DNA from: Streptomyces sp. SN-593
Lineage (GTDB): Bacteria; Actinomycetota; Actinomycetes; Streptomycetales; Streptomycetaceae
Length of the DNA: 64,000 nt
Direction of reading: 5' to 3'
NCBI RefSeq assembly: GCF_016756395.1
Contig: NZ_AP018365.1
Span: 4,956,001-5,020,000 of the forward strand
Below are positions 8,322 through 16,351 of the stretch, one piece after another. The position numbers were made by a program, and so were the translations under genes. Below the pieces are notes generated by a model. That model was not told the DNA's origin. It saw only the letters and a program-made list of their open reading frames with translations, and did no database searches. Position 1 is the stretch's first letter, and the number at the start of each line of letters is the position of its first letter.

Positions 8322-8989
8322 CGGGTCCGTCCTTCGCTGGGTACCTCGCCGAGGAGATCGGTGAGGCGCACGTCGACCGTCGCCACGGGCATGCCCAATT
8401 GCTGATCAGCGGCCTCGAACACCTCCCGACGCACCTGATCCGCGAGTTCGTCGAGGTCGGGAGCGAACGGGAAGGTCACCTCCAGATGCACCCGAACCGG
8501 CTCCCGGCCGGTCTGCGGTCCGGTGCGGGTGCGTGCGGCCGGACCGGTGAACGCGTCCAGCGAGGGCGCAATACGGCACGAACCGGCCTGCACGCCGGGC
8601 AGTGATTCCGCTGCGGCGCGGAGCACCCGGGCGGCGGTTGCCTCGGTGATCCACGCGTCCTCCTCGGGCTCGCCGAGAGGGAGAGTACGGCCGGGCCGCA
8701 GCTCCAGTCGGACCACGTCCATGACACGCTCGGCGAGGGAGGTGGTGTCCAGCGGCGGAGGGGTGTCGGAGCGCAGCTGCTGGATCGCGTCTCCGAGCAG
8801 ATCAAGATCCGACAGTGCCGCTGAGCAGTGGGGGCACAGCGCCGTGTGTGCGTCGCTCTCCCCGTTGTCCTGAGACTCCCACACCTCGGAGAGCATCCGG
8901 CCACAGAGCAGTTGCTCGTCCTCGGGAAGCGGCTCCGGTGCCTGGCCTGGCCGGCTGCTGCCGGTTCCCGGGTTGTTGGTCATCGCCAT
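8318..8989 (-). CDS. Zinc-finger plus Asp23-like protein, candidate anti-sigma factor
   Basis: 223 residues. The N-terminal third has the zinc-finger anti-sigma signature H-x3-C-x2-C (H48, C52, C55, in HTALCPHC) within a helical segment. The C-terminal part (about 100-210) has the Asp23/Gls24-like alternation of helix and amphipathic strands (VRVHLEVTFPFAP... VATVDVRLTDLL). No transmembrane helix is visible, so it would be a soluble anti-sigma unless tethered by partners. It begins 10 bp inside the end of the ECF sigma gene and ends overlapping the next gene, the normal sigma then anti-sigma order. Anti-sigma activity is inferred from motif and position. The join of a ZAS-type finger to an Asp23-like region is unusual. 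Confidence 0.75.
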   Translation of the reverse strand: MAMTNNPGTGSSRPGQAPEPLPEDEQLLCGRMLSEVWESQDNGESDAHTALCPHCSAALSDLDLLGDAIQQLRSDTPPPLDTTSLAERVMDVVRLELRPGRTLPLGEPEEDAWITEATAARVLRAAAESLPGVQAGSCRIAPSLDAFTGPAARTRTGPQTGREPVRVHLEVTFPFAPDLDELADQVRREVFEAADQQLGMPVATVDVRLTDLLGEVPSEGRTR

Positions 8990-9699
8990 GCGCCCATCGC
9001 CTCCGTCAGGCCGCGTCGTGCACGGAAGATGCGGCCGCGAACCGCTTGCGGGCTGATCCCGACCAGTTCGGCGATCTCCTCGTACGTCTGTCCGTTCAAC
9101 TCTCTGAGCACCCAGCAGGCCCGCTGCTCGGGTGAGAGCAGGGTCATCGCCTGGGCGAGGGCCTGCGTCGCGGCCCTCGACTCGGTCACGCGCTCGGGTG
9201 AGGTCTGATGGTCGGGCGCCGGCAGTTCAGGGGCGCCGTCCAGCGGAACGACGGGGCGGCGCGCCCGGAGGACATTCAGACAGCGGTTGGTGACGATGCG
9301 GTACATCCACGTGTTGAACCGGGCTTCGCCTCGGAACTCCGGCAGTCGGCGCCATGCGCTGACAAAGCCGTCCTGAACGGCGTCCTCGGCCTCCGCGCGG
9401 TTTCCGAGCAGTCGTTCTGCGAGTTGCAGCAGCGGTGCGGCGTGCCGCTGTACCAGTGCGGAGAAGGCGTCTTCGTCGCCTTCTCCGGCGCGGACGGCCA
9501 GCAATTCGTCGGCCGGCAATTCGTCGGCCGGCGTTTCGGACGACGGCGGATGAGTCGGCGGATGTTCCCGTGGATGCACCGACGGTCTTGCCGACGACGG
9601 TGTGGCCGTAGGCGCGGCGACAGTCTCAGTGGCGCCGGGCGGCGCTGTGCTGCCGGTGTTTGCGCTGCCCGGCCTGGTGATTTTGCGGTACCCCGACAC
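8980..9699 (-). CDS. ECF-type RNA polymerase sigma factor
   Basis: 239 residues. Sigma region 2 spans about 75-140 (DAFSALVQRHAAPLLQLAERLL ... AEDAVQDGFVSAWRRL) and region 4 about 180-235 (LSPEQRACWVLRELNGQTYEEIAELVGISP, a helix-turn-helix). The first ~65 residues are low-complexity P/T/S/A with two exact copies of a 15-bp repeat (about 9500-9530) encoding PADEL, and are probably disordered. GTG start behind AAAGGAG. Its operon partners are the zinc-finger/Asp23 protein and a short Asp23 protein; the divergent Asp23-AmaP operon 170 bp away is the obvious target. Confidence 0.9.
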   Translation of the reverse strand: MSGYRKITRPGSANTGSTAPPGATETVAAPTATPSSARPSVHPREHPPTHPPSSETPADELPADELLAVRAGEGDEDAFSALVQRHAAPLLQLAERLLGNRAEAEDAVQDGFVSAWRRLPEFRGEARFNTWMYRIVTNRCLNVLRARRPVVPLDGAPELPAPDHQTSPERVTESRAATQALAQAMTLLSPEQRACWVLRELNGQTYEEIAELVGISPQAVRGRIFRARRGLTEAMGAWR

Positions 9700-9871
9700 G
9701 CGGCGGCTCCTTTCGTTCGCTCATTGTCTTCGACACGCGAAGCCGTCGGATGTCACGCCGACAGGGCAGATCAACGCGAAAAAAATCTCCACCGCGGATG
9801 CGTGACGAAGTGCTGTCAGCAGGGTCCAACCAAGTAACCGCACGCGATGGCAACGCACGAAGGAGGCAGCG
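9700..9871. promoter_or_regulatory. Divergent promoter region of the two Asp23 operons
   Basis: Contains both ribosome binding sites (AAAGGAG towards the sigma gene, GAAGGAGG towards Asp23) and an A-run at about 9779-9786. I could not assign ECF-type -35/-10 boxes with confidence. Confidence 0.45.
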
Positions 9872-10369
9872 ATGACGGCACAGCAGGTCGAGGCGCCCGC
9901 ACGCAAGGCAGTTGAGGGCTCCGCGAGGTCCGGTGAGGGTGCCACGACGGTCAGCGGCGGCAGGGTCGGCGTGAGCGAGCCGGCCGCCAACAGGGGAAAG
10001 ACGTCCATCGCCGACGTGGTCGTCGTCAAGATCGCGGGCATGGCCGCGCGCGAGATTCCGGGTGTCTATGACATGGGCGGTGGCCTGTCCCGCACGATCG
10101 GGGCTGTTCGTGATCGCGTGCCCGGGTCCCGGCCGAACGTCGGGCGTGGCGTGAAGGTCGAGGTCGGTGAGCGCCAGGCGGCGGTGGATCTGGACCTCAT
10201 CGTCGAGTACGGCGTTCCCATCGCCGACGTCGCCCGTGACGTCCGCGAGAACGTCATCGTGGCCGTGGAGCGCGTCACCGGCCTGGAGGTCGTCGAGGTC
10301 AACGTCGCAGTCAACGACGTGCATCTGCTGGATGGCGAAGAGCCGACATCGGATGCGCGTGTGGAGTGA
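9872..10369 (+). CDS. Asp23/Gls24 family envelope stress response protein
   Basis: 165 residues with a complete Asp23 domain: TSIADVVVVKIAGMAAREIPGV near residue 48, then VKVEVGERQAAVDLDLIVEYG and a final VVEVNVAVNDVHL. These are the strand-helix elements that define the family. The first ~45 residues are a polar lead. In firmicutes Asp23 coats the membrane and is anchored by AmaP; here an AmaP-like protein is encoded in the same operon. Starts behind GAAGGAGG. Confidence 0.93.
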   Translation: MTAQQVEAPARKAVEGSARSGEGATTVSGGRVGVSEPAANRGKTSIADVVVVKIAGMAAREIPGVYDMGGGLSRTIGAVRDRVPGSRPNVGRGVKVEVGERQAAVDLDLIVEYGVPIADVARDVRENVIVAVERVTGLEVVEVNVAVNDVHLLDGEEPTSDARVE

Positions 10370-10532
10370 TATCGACTCGGCACGGCGGTCCCCAAGCCCG
10401 CGCGGACAAGTTGAGGTCAGCCTGAATCCTGGGCCAGGCGATGCCTGGCAGTTCGATGGGCCACGCCCTGGTCCGGTCCGCGATCCGGCTCCACATCCTT
10501 TCCAGTGTCGGTACGTCGGGTGAGGTGAAGAA

Positions 10533-10718
10533 ATGAGCAGAGCAGTGGTCGGAATGCTGGTGGGCATGGCACTGGCGTTCGCCGGGTGGTTCGGAGGATT
10601 CGGGGCGTTCGTCCTTGTGGCGGCTCTCGGTGCGGTGGGGTTCGCTGGCGGCCGGCTGGTGGAGGGGGACGTCGATTGGCGCGAAATCCTCAACACGAGC
10701 AGTAGGAGTCGAAGGTGA
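10533..10718 (+). CDS. Small two-helix membrane protein of the Asp23 operon
   Basis: 61 residues, mostly two adjacent hydrophobic helices (about 5-22 and 25-43) followed by a short charged tail, the size and layout of the DUF2273-type proteins found beside Asp23 and AmaP. It overlaps the next gene through GTGA. The 163 bp before it hold no other gene but end in a GTGAGGTGAAG ribosome binding site. Confidence 0.8.
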   Translation: MSRAVVGMLVGMALAFAGWFGGFGAFVLVAALGAVGFAGGRLVEGDVDWREILNTSSRSRR

Positions 10719-12088
10719 CCGCGGCGGCTGAGCGTGGCGCGACCGTCATTGCCGACCGGGTGGTGCGCCGCATTGTCGAGCGTGCCGCCACCGAGGCCCT
10801 ACCCGGACGTCAGGTTGACGTCTGCCGCGCCTCCTCGACCGTGCGGGGCTCTCGTGTATCGGTGGCGGTTTCGGTCAGCGTGCCCTATCCGCTAGAACTC
10901 GAGAACGCCGGCGACGCCGTCAAGGACCACATCGTCAGCCGTGCCGGGGAGTTGACGGGACTGACGGTGAGGCCACCGCGTGTACTCATTGCCGCCCTGC
11001 CTCTGGCTAGAGATAGGGATAGGGAGGAGCGCCTCTCCCGAGCCCGCCAGGATGCGATTGGCGTCCGGGACGTCCGGCCAGGCGCCGCGCCGAGCCAGGA
11101 AGGGCGAGCAGATGCACCAGGACTGCCCGAGAGACCCCGAAGTCCGGATGGGCATGCGCTTGGTGTGCCCCGCGATCGGACCGGGCCGCCCGGTGAGGAC
11201 AAATCCACTGCGGGTGCACGAGAACTTGCAGCTGGGATTGACGGTCCCGATCCCCCCAGCAGGGCGCCCGAATATGCAGCTGCTCACGGTGGTTCGGAAG
11301 CACGTAATTCGACAGCGGACAAAGCGATAGGGGGTAGCGGCTGGCGTTCGGTGCAGAGATCGTCGGCACCGAAGGTACAGCTTCGTCGGCCTGGCCGTCG
11401 GGTGTGGGTCGCGCGGCGCCTGCCGATGGCTGCGGTGATGCTGGTGGGCTCGATCTGCGTCGCGCTGCTGCTGGCCGATGTGGTTGCCGTCCATGCGACC
11501 GGGCGTGCTCCGGCCCCATGGAGGGTGCGGCTACTGGACGCGTTGGAGCGCCACGGACCAGGGCAGCATGCGGTGACGCTCGCTGGCCTCGTCGCGGCGC
11601 TGGTGGGGATCTGGTTGCTGTGCCTCGCGCTCACGCCTGGACGCCGCGGGCTGCTGACCATGGACCTGGGACCGTTCGGACGCGTGGCGCCGGGTAGCGG
11701 TGAAGGTGCCCTTGGTGCCAGCTCTTGGTCCGACCCTGGCTCAAATGTCGGAATAGCCTCGCAGACACCGCTGTCTCTGCGCGCCACCGTGGAACGCCGC
11801 ACCGTCGCGTACGTGGTGTGTGATGCCGTCGCGGACGTCCCGGGGATAGCCGGCCCGCGCGCGACGGTGGGCCGCCGTCGTGTACGGGTCCACGCGCAGG
11901 TAGCGTTCGGCGACCGGGAGGAGGGCCGGGCGTCAGTCAGCGCGGCAGCCGAGCGGGCACTCCGAGGCATGAAGTTGGTTCACTCACCTCGGTTGCGCTG
12001 TGCGGTCCGTGCCGCACCGCATTGGCGACCTGTTCAGTCGGCGGTCGACCCAGGTGAGGAGGGGAAGGGAGATGGATCGGACGCGTAG
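10715..12088 (+). CDS. Asp23-like domain fused to DUF6286 membrane domain
   Basis: 457 residues in one frame. Residues 1-100 are a short Asp23-like domain (RVVRRIVERAATEALPG ... VRPPRVLIAALP). Residues ~225-440 match DUF6286: a basic RRPGRRVWVARRLP entry, a helix at about 236-256 (AAVMLVGSICVALLLADVVA), a second at about 285-305, then LALTPGRRGLLTM and a C-terminal alpha-beta part with VGRRRVRV. In other streptomycetes these are two genes. The ~120-residue joint (about 10990-11340) is polar, uses atypical codons such as AGA and AGG runs, and has no recognisable fold, so it may be former intergenic or inserted DNA. GTG start behind AGGAG. If the frame is wrong in the joint, these are two genes. 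Confidence 0.75.
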   Translation: MTAAAERGATVIADRVVRRIVERAATEALPGRQVDVCRASSTVRGSRVSVAVSVSVPYPLELENAGDAVKDHIVSRAGELTGLTVRPPRVLIAALPLARDRDREERLSRARQDAIGVRDVRPGAAPSQEGRADAPGLPERPRSPDGHALGVPRDRTGPPGEDKSTAGARELAAGIDGPDPPSRAPEYAAAHGGSEARNSTADKAIGGSGWRSVQRSSAPKVQLRRPGRRVWVARRLPMAAVMLVGSICVALLLADVVAVHATGRAPAPWRVRLLDALERHGPGQHAVTLAGLVAALVGIWLLCLALTPGRRGLLTMDLGPFGRVAPGSGEGALGASSWSDPGSNVGIASQTPLSLRATVERRTVAYVVCDAVADVPGIAGPRATVGRRRVRVHAQVAFGDREEGRASVSAAAERALRGMKLVHSPRLRCAVRAAPHWRPVQSAVDPGEEGKGDGSDA

Positions 12089-12653
12089 CGTGGTGAACCG
12101 TGCGGTCTTGGCGCTGCTCGGTCTGGCGCTGATGGCTGGTGGTGGGTGGCTTGCGTCTGCCGCCCCATCGGTTCGGCATCGTCTTCCTCGCTGGTGGCAC
12201 CCGCCCATTGCACACACGGTGCTGGTGGGACCTGCGGATCTGGCCAGGATGCGCGCACACGGTTGGTGGACGCCGGTGGTGGTCGCGGTGGCTGCTGTCG
12301 CTCTGATAACGGCACTGATCGGTTTGGCCGGGCAAGTGCGAAGGGGCCGCGCCAGAGAACTGCCGCTGTCAGGAGGGGCGGTGCGCGTCCGTACCCGCGC
12401 ATTGGCTCAGGCGATCGCCGGGCACGCCGACATACCCGGTGTGGCCCGTGCCCGGGTACGGCTGAGCGTCCGGCGAAACCGTATCGACGCCGAGGTACTG
12501 ATGCGCCTGAGTCCGGGAGCGGATCCGGGGACCGTCACGCGGGAGTTGGCACGTGAGGTGCTGCCCTGGGCCCGTGCGGCCGTCGCGCCACGGCCCATAC
12601 GGGTCGACGTTCGACTGGCCATGCGTACGGGGCATATCGGACGGGTCCACTGA
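12072..12653 (+). CDS. AmaP-like alkaline shock membrane anchor protein
   Basis: 193 residues with two transmembrane helices (about 10-28 and 72-92) and a C-terminal cytoplasmic domain rich in short strands (VRVRTRALAQAIAGHADIPG ... IRVDVRLAMR), as in the AmaP family that tethers Asp23 to the membrane. ATG 12072 is chosen because AGGAGGGGAAGGGAG lies just before it; it overlaps the end of the fused gene by 17 bp, so translation is likely coupled. Last gene of the operon. Confidence 0.8.
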   Translation: MDRTRSVVNRAVLALLGLALMAGGGWLASAAPSVRHRLPRWWHPPIAHTVLVGPADLARMRAHGWWTPVVVAVAAVALITALIGLAGQVRRGRARELPLSGGAVRVRTRALAQAIAGHADIPGVARARVRLSVRRNRIDAEVLMRLSPGADPGTVTRELAREVLPWARAAVAPRPIRVDVRLAMRTGHIGRVH

Positions 12654-12720
12654 GTTCGTCGGGTGGCGGTCGCAGTGCGTGCACGGTGCGGTTGCCCGCA
12701 CGGTCCCCTGCCCGCATAGT

Positions 12721-12759
<39 letters not shown>

Positions 12760-13169
12760 CTACCCCGCCCGAGCCCCGTCTTCCCGGCGGCGGCACGCTT
12801 CGGCTCCCTTCGCCGCACCGCCCCCGCCCACGGTCGGCCGCTCCCCCCGCCCCCACCCCGCCCCCGGGCACCACGCCCCCGGCCCGGCGCCCGGCCCGGC
12901 CTCGGCCCCGGCGCCCGGCCCATGAACCCGGCTACGGCCACCCAGACATCGGATGACGGCTGCCCGCCGTCCGCGTGGCTCGCCCTGGCACCCTCAACCG
13001 TCACATGGGCCTCTACCGTTGTCGAACTGTGGGCGGATGTCGCGCCGTTGGGTGCCCGCCGCCGGTGGGGGCCTGCCTCGCTGGATCTCCTACGGAACGA
13101 GCGGTGCCTCATTGGTCCGACCGCTTGCGCGCGTCATTGACGTGTTCCTGCCGCATAGCTAACTTCGCC

Positions 13170-13181
13170 GAGAGCGCTCTC
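13170..13181. promoter_or_regulatory. CebR/LacI-type operator palindrome
   Basis: GAGAGCGCTCTC, a perfect 12-bp palindrome centred on AGCGCT. Streptomycete CebR, a LacI-family cellobiose/mannan-utilisation repressor, binds TGGGAGCGCTCCCA, so this is a close relative of a known sugar operator. It lies about 190 bp before the GH92 start. Confidence 0.65.
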
Positions 13182-13271
13182 CTCTCGTCGGCGTCCTTAG
13201 GGCGCCCCAGAGCCCCGGAGTCCCCCCATGTACGCACTCGCATCAGTACGCGTTCCATCTCCGCATGGCTG

Positions 13272-13283
13272 GACAACGTTGTC
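13272..13283. promoter_or_regulatory. LacI-type operator GACAACGTTGTC
   Basis: Perfect 12-bp palindrome with a central AACGTT, the core of many LacI-family operators, 84 bp before the GH92 start codon. Confidence 0.65.
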
Positions 13284-13324
13284 GTACCTCGCTCACCACT
13301 CCGGAGTCGCGCTCCCGTGAAGCA

Positions 13325-13336
13325 GACAACGCTGTC
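13325..13336. promoter_or_regulatory. Second copy of the AACGTT-type operator
   Basis: GACAACGCTGTC differs from the upstream perfect palindrome by one base. Its centre is 53 bp (about five helical turns) from the first copy and just ahead of the ribosome binding site, a good position for repression. Confidence 0.6.
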
Positions 13337-13366
13337 GAACTCACGAACAGAGGAGAAAAACCCGCG

Positions 13367-16126
13367 ATGACACGACTGTCGAGACCACCGGGAGCCGCCG
13401 CGATCGGCGTGCTCGCGGCTGCGGCGTTGGCCGTGGCCGGGATGTGTGCCCCTGCGTCGGCGGCCGGGAAGGCCGCGCTGGTGACGTCGCCGGCCACGCT
13501 GGTCAACCCGTTGATCGGGACCTCGAACCAGGCCGACGACTTCCCGGGCGCGGACGTGCCGTTCGGCATGGTGCAGTGGAGCCCGGACACGCCGTCACGT
13601 CCGGCCGGGGGTGGTTACGAGTACAACGACTCGTCGATCACCGGTTTCAGCCTGACCCATATCGCCGGGCCCGGGTGCGGCGCGGCCGGTGACATCCCGG
13701 TGCTGCCCACCGTGGGCGCGGTGAACACCGGGGCGACGGACGCGTTCTCCCACGCCAACGAGTCGGCGTCCGCGGGGTCGTACAAGGTCACGCTCAACAA
13801 CCAGGTCACCACCGAGCTGACCACGACCACCCGCAGCGGGATGGCGCGGTTCACCTTCCCGTCCAGCACCCAGTCGAACCTGGTCTTCAAGCTGACCGGA
13901 AGCCAGAACGGCGACTCCGCGACGCAGTTCACCAAGGTGTCGAGCACCGAGGTGAGCGGGCAGGTGACCAGCGGCCACTTCTGCGGCGCGGGCAACACCT
14001 ACACCGTGTACTTCGACATGGTCTTCGACCAGCCGTTCGCCTCGGAGGGCAGTTCGGCGGTGAAGGCGACGGCCAGCACCCCCGCGACGTCGGGCACGGC
14101 GTCCAAGAACGCCGCGGAGAAGCCGAACGAGCCGGTGCTGCACGGCAAGGCGCCGAAGGCGGCGACCTCGTCCGCGTCGCCGGACGCGTCCGCGTCGAAC
14201 GGCTACGTCACCTTCAACACCACGTCCAACCCGGTCGTGCAGGCCAAGGTGGGCATCTCGTACGTGTCCGTCGCCAACGCGACCGCGAACCGCACGGCGG
14301 AGAACAGCGGCTGGGACTTCAACGCGACCCGCACCGCCGCGCAGAACGCCTGGAACAGCGAGCTGGGCAAGGTGCAGATCGCCGGCGGCACCGCCGCCCA
14401 GCAGCAGACCTTCTACACCTCGCTCTACCACTCGTTGCTGCACCCGAACGTGACCAGCGACACCAACGGCCAGTACTACGGCTTCGACGGCAAGACGCAC
14501 ACCGTGGACGCCGGCCACAGCGCGGCGTACGCCAACTACTCCGGCTGGGACATCTACCGTTCGCAGGCCCAGCTCGAAGCGCTGATCGACCCGAAGGCCG
14601 CGTCGGACACCGCGCAGTCCATGGTCGACGACTACACCCAGACCGGGATCTTCCCCAAGTGGTCCGAGGACAACGGCGAGTCCTACGTGATGGTCGGCGA
14701 CCCCGCGGCCGCGATCATCGCGGACTACCACGCCTTCGGCGCCACGCAGTTCGACACCTCCACCGCGCTGACCGACCTGGTCGCGCAGGCCAGCAAGACC
14801 AACAACGACCGGCCGGGCCTGAACTACCTCGGCTCGCCCGGGTACATGCCGCACGACGGCAGCTACGGCTGCTGCAACTTCTACGGCCCCGTCGCCACCA
14901 CGCTGGAGTACAACACCGCCGACTTCGCGCTCTCCGCCCTCGCCGGCGCGCTCGGCGACTCCGGCAACCAGAAGACGTACGCCAACCGCGCGCAGGACTG
15001 GCGCAACGTGCTGAACCCGGCGTCCGGGTTCGTCGAGCCGCGCAACGCGAACGGCTCGTGGACCGGCGGCTTCGACCCCACCAGCGGCACCGACATGGTG
15101 GAGGCCGACTCCTGGATCTACACCGGCATGGTGCCCTTCGACGTCGGCGGCCTCGCCAAGGCCAAGGGCGGCAACGGCGCGATGAACGACTACCTCGACA
15201 CCACGCTGCGCAGCTTCACCGGCGCCAACGGCTACGCCTGGGTCGGCAACGAACCCAGCATCGAACTGCCGTGGGAGTACGACTACACCGGAGCGCCCTA
15301 CAAGACGCAGGGCACGGTGCGGGCGATCCAGGACCAGATCTGGTCGAACACCCCGGCCGGTCTCGCCGACGGCAACGACGACCTCGGCGCGATGAGCGCC
15401 TGGTACGTCTGGTCGGCGCTCGGCATGTTCCCGGAGACCCCGGGCACGTCCGACCTCGCCCTCGGCTCGCCGCTGTTCACCCAGGCCGTGGTCACCCTGC
15501 CCTCGGGCAAGACGCTCACGATCAACGGCAACGGCGCCGCCGACAACGCCCCCTACGTCCAGTCCGCGGCGTGGAACGGGGCGGCCTGGAACAACGCCTA
15601 CGCCCCGACCACCGCGATCACCGCCGGCGGCACGCTCGACTACACGCTGGGCACCTCCGCCAACACCTCCTGGGCGACCGCCGCGTCCGCGGCCCCGCCG
15701 TCCTACGCCGGTGACACCACCGCACCGGCCTCGCCGAAGATCGGCGCGGTCGTCTCCGGAGTCGCCTCGAACCTGTGCATCGACGACGCGACCTCCGGCA
15801 CCGCCGACGGCACCCACGTCCAGATCTGGGGCTGCGACGGCACCTACGCGCAGGACTGGATCGTCGCCTCCGACGGGACCCTGCGCACCCTCGGCAAGTG
15901 CCTGGACGCGGACCACAGCGGCACCACCAACGGCACGCTGATCCAGCTGTGGACCTGCAACGGCAGCGGCGCCCAGCAGTGGACCGCCGGCTCCAACGGA
16001 TCGCTGGTCAACCCGGAGTCCAAGCTGTGCCTCGACGACCCGAACTCGTCCACCACCAACGGCACCCAACTCCAGCTGTACACCTGCAACGGTTCGGCCG
16101 CGCAGAACTGGAAGCTGCCGAGCTGA
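13367..16126 (+). CDS. Secreted GH92 alpha-mannosidase with C-terminal ricin-type lectin domain
   Basis: 919 residues. An N-terminal signal peptide (basic MTRLSRPPG, then AAAIGVLAAAALAVAGMC, Ala-x-Ala near 30) sends it out of the cell. The GH92 body is complete: GADVPFGMVQWSPDT near the start, SGWDIYR near 390, GNEPSIELPW with the catalytic acid, and GNDDLGAMSAWYVWSALGMF. GH92 enzymes are calcium-dependent, inverting exo-mannosidases, mainly alpha-1,2. Residues ~800-919 form a beta-trefoil CBM13 lectin with three QxW motifs (AQDW, AQQW, AQNW). ATG 13367 follows GAGGAGAAAAA. Two operator types upstream indicate sugar-controlled expression. It complements the intracellular GH38 enzyme 10 kb away. 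Confidence 0.95.
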   Translation: MTRLSRPPGAAAIGVLAAAALAVAGMCAPASAAGKAALVTSPATLVNPLIGTSNQADDFPGADVPFGMVQWSPDTPSRPAGGGYEYNDSSITGFSLTHIAGPGCGAAGDIPVLPTVGAVNTGATDAFSHANESASAGSYKVTLNNQVTTELTTTTRSGMARFTFPSSTQSNLVFKLTGSQNGDSATQFTKVSSTEVSGQVTSGHFCGAGNTYTVYFDMVFDQPFASEGSSAVKATASTPATSGTASKNAAEKPNEPVLHGKAPKAATSSASPDASASNGYVTFNTTSNPVVQAKVGISYVSVANATANRTAENSGWDFNATRTAAQNAWNSELGKVQIAGGTAAQQQTFYTSLYHSLLHPNVTSDTNGQYYGFDGKTHTVDAGHSAAYANYSGWDIYRSQAQLEALIDPKAASDTAQSMVDDYTQTGIFPKWSEDNGESYVMVGDPAAAIIADYHAFGATQFDTSTALTDLVAQASKTNNDRPGLNYLGSPGYMPHDGSYGCCNFYGPVATTLEYNTADFALSALAGALGDSGNQKTYANRAQDWRNVLNPASGFVEPRNANGSWTGGFDPTSGTDMVEADSWIYTGMVPFDVGGLAKAKGGNGAMNDYLDTTLRSFTGANGYAWVGNEPSIELPWEYDYTGAPYKTQGTVRAIQDQIWSNTPAGLADGNDDLGAMSAWYVWSALGMFPETPGTSDLALGSPLFTQAVVTLPSGKTLTINGNGAADNAPYVQSAAWNGAAWNNAYAPTTAITAGGTLDYTLGTSANTSWATAASAAPPSYAGDTTAPASPKIGAVVSGVASNLCIDDATSGTADGTHVQIWGCDGTYAQDWIVASDGTLRTLGKCLDADHSGTTNGTLIQLWTCNGSGAQQWTAGSNGSLVNPESKLCLDDPNSSTTNGTQLQLYTCNGSAAQNWKLPS

Positions 16127-16169
16127 GCCGCAACACCCGTACGGCGCCGTCCTGCTGAACGGCGAACCG

Positions 16170-16216
16170 CGCCCCCGCACGTCCCGTCCGACCGGCCGGG
16201 ATGCGCGGGGGCGTTT
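16170..16216 (+). terminator. Terminator after GH92
   Basis: CGCCCCCGC (16170-16178) pairs perfectly with GCGGGGGCG (16205-16213), followed by TTT. The loop is long (26 bases), so strength is uncertain. Confidence 0.5.
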
Positions 16217-16351
16217 CCGCGCGGCTCTCGCCCGATCGCGGCGCCGCCACGCCGGACCACCCCCGCCGCGGCCTTCCGCGCGCGCCCGACCGCACCTGGT
16301 CGTGATAGGGATGCAGTTCTCCCTGCCCGGAAAAACCAGGAGTGTCCCGGT

